In this document: positions 3,863-9,573 of the stretch, piece after piece | Layout of the letters: each line of letters opens with the position of its first letter | Position numbering within the stretch: the stretch's first letter is position 1 | DNA from: Acidilobaceae archaeon UBA158 | Lineage (GTDB): Archaea; Thermoproteota; Thermoprotei_A; Sulfolobales; Acidilobaceae | Assembly (NCBI GenBank): GCA_002506595.1 | Contig: DAXV01000036.1 | Location: 4,252-13,824, forward strand | DNA: 9,573 bases | Reading direction: 5' to 3' | The notes under the pieces: model-generated | Database searches by the model: none | The model's input: only the letters and a program-made list of their open reading frames with translations | What the model was told of the DNA's origin: nothing | Translations under genes and position numbers: made by a program

Positions 3863-5818
3863 ATGAAGTTCAGGTCATTACACATTGATGTGTCCAAAGA
3901 CTCTTATGATTATGATGAAGAAGATGAAGAAGATGTTTTAGGTATAATAGATTATGGAGTAAAAATTCACATTAAAAATAAAAGCTATTCTATCGATCCT
4001 TTAGATCCAAGCAATCCAATGGTTTTTGGTATAGGCCCTTTTGCAGGGGGTATAGTTATTGGAAGTCATAGAATAGTATTTGTTTTCAAAAGTCCCGAAA
4101 CTATGGGCATTCATGTAAGCGAGTTAGGAGGAGCAGGATTTGCATTTTTCAGAACAGGTTTAGATGGAGTTGTTATAGAAGGTAAATCAAATGATCCTAG
4201 CATTATAACAATTTATTCAAGCGATAAAGGTAATTATGTAAAAATAGAACATATTAAAGAAGAAGAACTTAACAATATATATAATAATTATGAAGGTTAT
4301 AAAGGTACAAGAGCTCTTACCCAATATATAATTTCGAAAGACAAAGAAAATATAATAAAGAATAAAGCAAGGGTTATCGTTGTAGGCCCTGGTGCTTTTA
4401 AGACGAGATTTGCAGGTATTTTTAGCTATGTATTAGATGAACATACTGCAAAGATAACTTCTGTTTCAGATTCTGCATCAAGAGGTGGGGGAGGGACTGC
4501 ATTAGCTAGAGGACATAATGTTGTAGGAATAGTTGTTGGAGGTACATTAAGAAGAAACAATCCAAATCTAGGTAATATAAAAATAATGAATGAAATATCT
4601 CAAAATGTTTATAAAAAACAATATATGCCAACGCTTTTGGATAAAACTATTAAATATCGTTTTGACCCTAATTTGAAAACAGGAGGTACATTTGGAGTAA
4701 ATTATGTACACTACAAAGAGCTTGTCCCATATTTAGGTTATAATAACATCTATTATAGTAGAGCAGTTAGATTGATTTTACATGATAAAGTTATTGAGAA
4801 TTACTGGAAGCCATTTGAAGAAAACGTATTTGATGGAGGAAAATTAACAGATGCATCTAAAAATTGTGGTGAGCCTTGCTCTGTTTCATGTAAGAAAATC
4901 TATAAAGGGACAAAAATTGACTATGAACCTGCTCATGGTGTCGGCCCAATAAGTGGTATAATAACTATGGACGAATCTGCTAATTTAGTGAATTTGCTAG
5001 ATGATTTGGGTTTAGATGCTATAGAGGCAGGTCATTTAATATCTTGGATCTTTGATTTAATAGATAAAGGGTTATTAAATCCAGATGATGTAGGATTAGA
5101 TGATTATCCTGTTTTTGACCCAGAAAGACTTTCTAAAGAAACAAGCATAAAGAATGCCAACTTAGCAAGGAAACTAATAGAATCATTAGTATTTGATGAA
5201 AACAATAAAATATTAAAAATAATATCTGAAAGAGGACTTAGATTAGCTGCTAAAGAGCTTGACAATATTTATAAAGATAGAGTTAATAAAACAGGTATTA
5301 AATATGAAGATCTATTAGTATATGCTGCATTTGGAAAAGAAGGATATATGACTCCAAATTATTATTGGAGCCCTGGAGTTTTGGCACCAATGTATGTATT
5401 AGGTAAGTATTGGACAGACTATTCTCCATCATTTAAAGAACCAGAAGATTACGCTTCATTAAGTTTGAAGAGGGCTATTCTTGAATATATAGTTGCTAAC
5501 GCTGGCTTTTGTAGATTCCATAGAGGATGGGCAGAAGAAATGATGTCATATATGTATAAAGAATTGCTAAACATCGATGTAGATCATTATTCTCATGGAT
5601 TAAAGATGTATAAGATGATAGCGGATTATCAATTAAAATCTGGGGCAGAGCCAGAATATTGGGAATCTAAGAAAGTAATGGATATTATTGCATCACTTGC
5701 TGCAGAAACAGGGATAGCAGGCTGGGAGGATTCTATGTATCATAAAGAGAAACTGAAGAATTGGTGGGAAAGATTTTATAACAAACTTAACCAAGAACTT
5801 AGTAAAATAAATTCATAA
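3863..5818 (+). CDS. gor: Glyceraldehyde-3-phosphate:ferredoxin oxidoreductase (GAPOR)
   Basis: Tungsten-pterin and [4Fe-4S] enzyme of the aldehyde:ferredoxin oxidoreductase family. It oxidises glyceraldehyde-3-phosphate to 3-phosphoglycerate and reduces ferredoxin, bypassing GAPDH and PGK in archaeal glycolysis. It resembles Pyrococcus furiosus GAPOR, as I recall that sequence, along its whole length rather than AOR or FOR. Shared elements are MKF at the start, FGIGPFAGG near 55-63, GSHR near 67-70, RGGGG near 207-211, TGGTFG near 273-278, CGEPCSVSCKK (Cys 335, 339, 343), YEP near 354 and NAGFCRFHRGW (Cys 550). The four cysteines are the expected cluster ligands. The ATG gives 651 residues, close to the roughly 653 of P. 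furiosus; GTGAT lies 7 bases upstream. The TTG at 3833 would add 10 unlikely residues. The 3' end overlaps alaS by 6 bases. Confidence 0.92.
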   Translation: MKFRSLHIDVSKDSYDYDEEDEEDVLGIIDYGVKIHIKNKSYSIDPLDPSNPMVFGIGPFAGGIVIGSHRIVFVFKSPETMGIHVSELGGAGFAFFRTGLDGVVIEGKSNDPSIITIYSSDKGNYVKIEHIKEEELNNIYNNYEGYKGTRALTQYIISKDKENIIKNKARVIVVGPGAFKTRFAGIFSYVLDEHTAKITSVSDSASRGGGGTALARGHNVVGIVVGGTLRRNNPNLGNIKIMNEISQNVYKKQYMPTLLDKTIKYRFDPNLKTGGTFGVNYVHYKELVPYLGYNNIYYSRAVRLILHDKVIENYWKPFEENVFDGGKLTDASKNCGEPCSVSCKKIYKGTKIDYEPAHGVGPISGIITMDESANLVNLLDDLGLDAIEAGHLISWIFDLIDKGLLNPDDVGLDDYPVFDPERLSKETSIKNANLARKLIESLVFDENNKILKIISERGLRLAAKELDNIYKDRVNKTGIKYEDLLVYAAFGKEGYMTPNYYWSPGVLAPMYVLGKYWTDYSPSFKEPEDYASLSLKRAILEYIVANAGFCRFHRGWAEEMMSYMYKELLNIDVDHYSHGLKMYKMIADYQLKSGAEPEYWESKKVMDIIASLAAETGIAGWEDSMYHKEKLKNWWERFYNKLNQELSKINS

Positions 5819-8533
5819 TAGTTCTTTTATTGTGCTTAATAATTTTTCTTCACTTATTTTTCCGTTAATAATTAAGCTAGCATAAGATCCTTTTCCGCCG
5901 CCAGAACCATTAAATCTATTTGATATCGCTTTAGATAGCTCTCCTAAATCTATTTTTACATTTTTGCCAGATGCGATTTCTATTTGTGTTTTATTATCAT
6001 ATTCTAAGATTACGCCTATTAAAAGATTATCATTTTTGCTGGTAAGCTTTTTTAAAATTTCCCTAGCATAGCTTATATCGTTTTCCAATGGTTTGATAAA
6101 TGCTATTTTAACGTTTTTTATTATTGGGGCATTATTTATAGAATTTTCAACCCCTTCTTCCCACATCTTTCTATAAGATTTTATTTTATTATTTAGTTCT
6201 TCATTTTCCTCCTTTAAAGCCTTTGCCCTTTGTAGCTCTTCTCCTTGTTTTGACCCTAAAATTTTACCTATTTCTTCTATTTTATCCTCTTCTTTTTCCA
6301 TTTCTTCAGGCACTCTAGTCCCTGCAACAAATTCAAACCTTATTATACCATCTTGAATCTTTTCAACCTTTGTTATCTTTAATCCTCCAATTTCACCAGT
6401 ATTTGTTAAATGTGTACCAAAACATGCTTGTGTATCCCAATTTTCTATATCTATAACTCTAATTGTAGGGGTCATAGGTACACCTCCTTGATATAATCTA
6501 AATCCATATTTGTTTTCCGCATCAGTTCTGTTCATATATAAATGATTTATAGGTCTTCTTTCATCGATTACTTTATTTGCTAACCTTTCTATTTCATTTA
6601 TCTCTTCTTTACTTGGCAACTTATAATGAGTTACATCCAATCTACCTTTTTCAGGTGTTTTTTCAGCTCCTGCTTGCCATACATGATCTCCTAAAACCCT
6701 TCTTAAAGCCCCCATAAGTAAATGGGTGCCTGTATGATGTCTCATAAGTCTATATCTTCTAATCCAATCAATTTCTCCATAAACATCTTCGCAAATATCT
6801 TCAATTTCTTTATCTGCTTTGTGGACAACAACATTATCAACTTTTTCTACATCTATTACTTTGTATTCCTTATTACATATAGAAACTCTTCCCATATCAT
6901 TTATTTGTCCTCCACCAGTTGGATAAAATAATGTTGAATCCAATATGAAATATTTCCCTTTTACTCCTAATAGCTTTGCTGTAAAGCTTTTTGCATAAGG
7001 ATTTTGGTGGAATAAAAGATTTGTTTGCTTAAAAGTCCTTGTCCATGAAACAATTTCATCTGGTAGTCCGCTCTTTTCTTCTATTTTTCTAACAGTTGAT
7101 GGGGCTTTATGTCTTGATGCTATTATTGAATAGAAATTAATAGGAATCTCAACGTTTATGTTATTCTTTTTTGCTTCACTGGCAATTATTTCTGGGGGAA
7201 TTCCATAACTATCATAAAACTTAATTAAATCATCTAAACTGATTGAACCTGATTTTAGGCTTTTAGATGTTAATTTAATCCCTCTATTTAACGTTTCTTT
7301 AAACTTCTTCTCTTCATCTATTATGGCATCTATTATATAAGATCTGTTATCAATTAATTGTGGAAAATCTCTTCCCCATAGCTTTATTTGCATATCAACG
7401 AGGTCTGCAAGGCTTACATTTTCTTTTATAAACATTAACTGCTTTAAGGCCCTTCTTATAACAAGCCTAGCTAAATAGCCTTCTCCGGTATTGCTTGGTA
7501 CAATTCCATCACCTAGCATAAGAGAAATTGTTCTAGAATGATCTAAAAGGCTGTATAAACGGGCATCTAATTCCATATAATTCTTTACTTCATCAAATGT
7601 AAATCCAGTATTTTTTGATATCCTTTCATAAAATTCTTTAACGCTTTCAGGATTTTCAGGCTCTAGTCTGCCAGCAGCTCTAAATGCCTCCCAAAGTATT
7701 TTTTCAGGTGGTTGTTTAACACCTAAAATTTTTCTATATTCATCTAAAGTATCACCAAAAATTGCTTTAAACGCTGTTGGAGTTTTTTGCGTAAACCATG
7801 CCATCCTTTCAACTCCATAACCTGTATCAACGATTTTTAATGGTAATTCTACATAATTACCATTATCTATTTTATACATCATAAACACTAAAGTTGCTAA
7901 TTCTAATCCTCCAACAGTTACTTCAAAGCATGGACCTGCATTACCCCCTCCTTCCCACCAAGATTCTTTAAATACCAATAAATCTCCTGGAATCTTTAAT
8001 TCCTTTGTAAAGAATTCATATGCGTACCTAACAGTTTCTTCTTTCCAATAGACCTTTTTATCAGGGTAATTAAATGCATGGTGTGCAGCCATTTCAAATG
8101 TTGTTAAATGCCTTCCAATTGTTAATCCAACATTATCTATATCTTCTAATCTAATGCTCGGTTGGCTTATAACTAAAGGATTTGCTGGAGGAGGAACTAA
8201 ACCGCTCGTAACATGGGGCTGAAAATCAACTATACTTGCAATGGTTAAATATAAATCTTCTCTCCACCTTGCAACAACAGGCCTTGGCTTTATTGGTGTG
8301 TGGCCATTTTTTTCAAAGAATTTTATAAACTTTTCTCTTGCCTCTCTAACACTTAAACCATCTATTGAGCTTATCTTATCAAACCAATATTCTGTATCTG
8401 GTGCATCTTGGCAAGTATCAAAATCTTGGTTTAAAGTCCAAAAATCTTCTTTACCAATTTTGCATTTTTTTCTTTGAAATCCATTTTCTTTGAAAAATTC
8501 TAGTCTATAATCTTCTGGGTTTAGCCTTACCAC
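5813..8533 (-). CDS. alaS: Alanyl-tRNA synthetase, archaeal type
   Basis: Charges tRNA-Ala with alanine in the cytosol and clears mischarged Ser/Gly in its editing site. The 906 residues match archaeal enzymes. The N-terminal archaeal extension (1-60) includes CQDAPDTEYWF. The class II catalytic core follows, with WWEGGGNAGPCFEV near 190-205 and motif 3 GYGVERMAWF near 238-247. The editing domain has zinc ligands HHTGTH near 598-603 and CFGTH near 704-708. A coiled-coil-like K/E stretch lies near 755-790, and the C-Ala/DHHA1 domain has GSGGGKGSYAS near 873-884. The start is GTG at 8533, 7 bases after AAGGTG. It follows rpl12 by 63 bases, a common archaeal pairing; an ATATTTTAAAAA stretch in the gap (about 8575-8588) may add its own promoter. 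Confidence 0.97.
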   Translation of the reverse strand: MVRLNPEDYRLEFFKENGFQRKKCKIGKEDFWTLNQDFDTCQDAPDTEYWFDKISSIDGLSVREAREKFIKFFEKNGHTPIKPRPVVARWREDLYLTIASIVDFQPHVTSGLVPPPANPLVISQPSIRLEDIDNVGLTIGRHLTTFEMAAHHAFNYPDKKVYWKEETVRYAYEFFTKELKIPGDLLVFKESWWEGGGNAGPCFEVTVGGLELATLVFMMYKIDNGNYVELPLKIVDTGYGVERMAWFTQKTPTAFKAIFGDTLDEYRKILGVKQPPEKILWEAFRAAGRLEPENPESVKEFYERISKNTGFTFDEVKNYMELDARLYSLLDHSRTISLMLGDGIVPSNTGEGYLARLVIRRALKQLMFIKENVSLADLVDMQIKLWGRDFPQLIDNRSYIIDAIIDEEKKFKETLNRGIKLTSKSLKSGSISLDDLIKFYDSYGIPPEIIASEAKKNNINVEIPINFYSIIASRHKAPSTVRKIEEKSGLPDEIVSWTRTFKQTNLLFHQNPYAKSFTAKLLGVKGKYFILDSTLFYPTGGGQINDMGRVSICNKEYKVIDVEKVDNVVVHKADKEIEDICEDVYGEIDWIRRYRLMRHHTGTHLLMGALRRVLGDHVWQAGAEKTPEKGRLDVTHYKLPSKEEINEIERLANKVIDERRPINHLYMNRTDAENKYGFRLYQGGVPMTPTIRVIDIENWDTQACFGTHLTNTGEIGGLKITKVEKIQDGIIRFEFVAGTRVPEEMEKEEDKIEEIGKILGSKQGEELQRAKALKEENEELNNKIKSYRKMWEEGVENSINNAPIIKNVKIAFIKPLENDISYAREILKKLTSKNDNLLIGVILEYDNKTQIEIASGKNVKIDLGELSKAISNRFNGSGGGKGSYASLIINGKISEEKLLSTIKELL

Positions 8534-8596
8534 TTATTAACACCTTGAATGAAAATGTGTTGAGAAATAATAAAGTTTTTTTAAAATATTATGGAT

Positions 8597-8929
8597 TTAC
8601 ATTCCGAATAATCCGCTAAGTCCTTCACTCACATCTACTTCTTTATTTTCTTCTTCCTTCTTCTCCTCTTTCTTTTCTTCCTTCTTTTCAGCTTCAGCAG
8701 GTGCAGAAACTGGCGCAGAAACTGGTGCTGAAACTGCGACTGCAGCATTCTTTAATACTTCGTCTAATTTTAATTCTGACAGACTAGCAACTAACATTTT
8801 TACTTTTGCATCATCTGCTTGGAGACCGAGGGACTCAACTACCTTTTTAAGATTATCCTCATTTAGTTGAGCACCTGCATAATATAATGCAAGTGCTGCA
8901 TGTACATATGCTTTTCCTTCTTGGGGCAT
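8597..8929 (-). CDS. rpl12: 50S ribosomal stalk protein P1/L12
   Basis: Archaeal P1-type stalk protein. Dimers bind L10 and recruit elongation factors through the C-terminal tail. The N-terminal helical dimerisation domain (YVHAALALYYAG...LSELKLDEVLKNAA) is followed by an A/P/V-rich hinge with VSAP in tandem, a K/E-rich linker (KKEEKKEEKKEEE) and the conserved factor-binding tail SEGLSGLFGM. The ATG at 8929 is chosen (110 residues) because GAGGT lies 8 bases upstream. A TTG at 8938 would add only MIK and fall inside that region. A TATA box lies about 45 bases upstream. L10, its binding partner and usual upstream neighbour, is not here. alaS follows. Confidence 0.95.
   Translation of the reverse strand: MPQEGKAYVHAALALYYAGAQLNEDNLKKVVESLGLQADDAKVKMLVASLSELKLDEVLKNAAVAVSAPVSAPVSAPAEAEKKEEKKEEKKEEENKEVDVSEGLSGLFGM
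8698..8736. repeat. 12-bp tandem repeat in the rpl12 hinge
   Basis: Three near-identical 12-base units (GCAGAAACTGGC-like, plus strand) encode the tandem V-S-A-P units of the stalk hinge. Such repeats can change copy number by slippage, changing hinge length without breaking the frame. Confidence 0.6.
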
Positions 8930-8973
8930 TTTTATCAACCTCTAGCTTGCAGTTTTAAGTGTGTTAGTACAGC

Positions 8974-8982
8974 CTATAAAAG
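8974..8982 (-). promoter_or_regulatory. TATA box for rpl12-alaS
   Basis: The minus strand reads CTTTTATAG about 45-53 bases before the rpl12 ATG. This predicts a leader of about 20-25 bases containing the GAGGT ribosome binding site. Confidence 0.5.
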
Positions 8983-9006
8983 CGTTGCTTACCTTTTTTC
9001 AAGAGA

Positions 9007-9066
9007 GTATTAAAAGATTATGCTTTATTAAGCATATGTTTTAAAAATATTTAATCTTTTAAATAC
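9007..9066. repeat. 60-base nested inverted repeat
   Basis: TTAAAAGATTA (9010-9020) and TAATCTTTTAA (9052-9062) are exact inverted copies. They extend to GTAT and ATAC if one extra A on the right arm is allowed. Inside is a second perfect 7-bp hairpin, TATGCTT (9019-9025) with AAGCATA (9030-9036) around TATT, sharing two bases with the outer arm. It lies between the divergent rpl12 and CBS promoters and overlaps no gene. Confidence 0.6.
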
Positions 9067-9105
9067 AAAGTAGATATTTTAATGTATTTCCCCACGAGAA
9101 ACCCA

Positions 9106-9114
9106 TTTATATTA
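9106..9114 (+). promoter_or_regulatory. TATA box for the right-hand CBS gene
   Basis: TTTATATTA preceded by GAGAAACCCA (BRE-like purines) predicts transcription from about 9135, leaving a very short leader before the ATG at 9146. Confidence 0.55.
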
Positions 9115-9145
9115 GAAATTTTACTAAAAATATGTGGGTGAAAGG

Positions 9146-9547
9146 ATGTCAAGTGTTTTAAGTATGAAGGTATCTGATGTGATGAAAAAGGCTATTACTG
9201 CTTTTCCTGATATCACAATAACTGATGCAGCTAAAATAATGTATGAAAATAAGATTGGTAGTGTTGTTATTACATCACCAGATGATAAAGTTCTAGGAAT
9301 TTTTACAGAAAGAGATCTAACAAGAGTTGTTGCTGAAGGAATTCCCTTAGATAGGCGCATTGGAGATGTTATGACTAAAAACCCAATTTTGATAAAACAA
9401 TCTGAAGGATTAAGCAAAGCAGTATCTCTTATGTATGAAAAAAACATAAGGCATTTGCCGGTAATTGATAATGATGGAAAAATTAAGGGAATAATTTCGG
9501 TAAGAGACCTAACAAGCATATTAAATAAATTAACCTCTTTGGAATAA
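9146..9547 (+). CDS. Two-CBS-domain protein, paralogue
   Basis: Stand-alone pair of CBS motifs, probably binding an adenosine nucleotide as an energy or redox sensor; partner unknown. CBS1 covers about 8-62 (VSDVMKKAITAFPD, TDAAKIMYENKIGSVVI, GIFTERDLTRVV). CBS2 covers about 72-128 (IGDVMTKNPILI, LSKAVSLMYEKNIRHLPVID, GIISVRDLTSIL). The ATG at 9146 gives 133 residues and has GGTG 5 bases upstream. The frame is open back to GTG 9134, which would add four residues and absorb that site. It resembles the CBS protein ending at 3371 throughout, including the NIRHxP segment, so the two are paralogues in one neighbourhood. It diverges from rpl12 and is followed by T-runs. Confidence 0.92.
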   Translation: MSSVLSMKVSDVMKKAITAFPDITITDAAKIMYENKIGSVVITSPDDKVLGIFTERDLTRVVAEGIPLDRRIGDVMTKNPILIKQSEGLSKAVSLMYEKNIRHLPVIDNDGKIKGIISVRDLTSILNKLTSLE

Positions 9548-9549
9548 AC

Positions 9550-9573
9550 AATTTTTATAAATTATTTTTATTT
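9550..9573 (+). terminator. T-rich terminator after the CBS gene
   Basis: Directly after the stop, the plus strand has TTTTT, TTATTTTT and TTT runs, as expected for U-tract termination in archaea. The window ends inside it. Confidence 0.45.

Noticed and set aside
6722..8477. Plus-strand open frames within alaS (6722-6931 and 8241-8477)
   Set aside because: Both lie wholly inside the unmistakable alaS gene and have low-complexity translations.
8929..8938. Similar N termini of L11 and L12 (both MPQE) as evidence of a shared regulatory leader
   Set aside because: Four residues are too few, and the proteins are unrelated. The upstream DNA is not alike beyond ordinary ribosome binding sites.
9124..9519. 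Minus-strand open frame opposite the right-hand CBS gene
   Set aside because: It is antisense to clear paired CBS motifs and has no start signals of its own.
1..9573. CRISPR array, insertion sequence or defence system
   Set aside because: No regularly spaced direct repeats, transposase, integrase or nuclease motifs were seen. The region looks like chromosomal housekeeping DNA.

Overview
The window is strongly AT-rich archaeal DNA, almost certainly from a thermophilic member of the Thermoproteota (Crenarchaeota). The evidence is archaeal-type L11, P1/L12 stalk protein and alanyl-tRNA synthetase, a tungsten-type glyceraldehyde-3-phosphate:ferredoxin oxidoreductase, TATA boxes about 25-30 bases upstream of expected starts, GGTG/GGAGG-type ribosome binding sites, and L7Ae-type guide RNAs. 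A low-GC genus such as Caldisphaera would fit, but that is a guess.

Layout. Bases 1-316 hold no protein gene. They contain a candidate C/D box sRNA on the minus strand whose guide matches the 16S 530 loop, several inverted repeats, and T-tracts that probably end the next operon. Bases 317-1199 (minus) are a two-gene unit: a cysteine-bearing 114-residue unknown protein behind an Hsp20 small heat-shock protein. A divergent promoter region separates hsp20 from an 81-residue unknown gene on the plus strand (1333-1578). At 1681-1755 is a GC-rich hairpin ending in ACA. It has every element of an archaeal H/ACA pseudouridylation guide, with pockets that match a conserved segment of 23S rRNA next to the peptidyl-transferase centre. 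Bases 1764-2069 (minus) encode a probable ribbon-helix-helix regulator with an inverted repeat upstream. Bases 2204-3282 (minus) are ribosomal protein L11 followed, with an ATGA overlap, by an unknown two-TM membrane protein.

A CBS-domain protein (minus, ends 3371) and the oxidoreductase (plus, ATG at 3863) diverge from one nearly symmetric TATA region. The oxidoreductase converges on, and overlaps by 6 bases, the 3' end of alaS (5813-8533, minus), which lies behind the stalk protein gene rpl12 (8597-8929, minus). A second CBS-domain gene (9146-9547, plus) diverges from rpl12 across a region with a large inverted repeat.

How it fits together. Much of the window serves translation: L11, L12, AlaRS and two candidate rRNA-modification guides. 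The rest covers protein folding stress (Hsp20), ferredoxin-linked glycolysis (GAPOR) and probable adenylate sensing (two CBS proteins). The familiar archaeal L11-L1-L10-L12 cluster is broken here: L11 and L12 lie over 5 kb apart, and L1 and L10 are absent. I see no mobile element, CRISPR array or defence island. The best candidates for something new are the two guide RNAs and the small unknown proteins tied to L11 and Hsp20.
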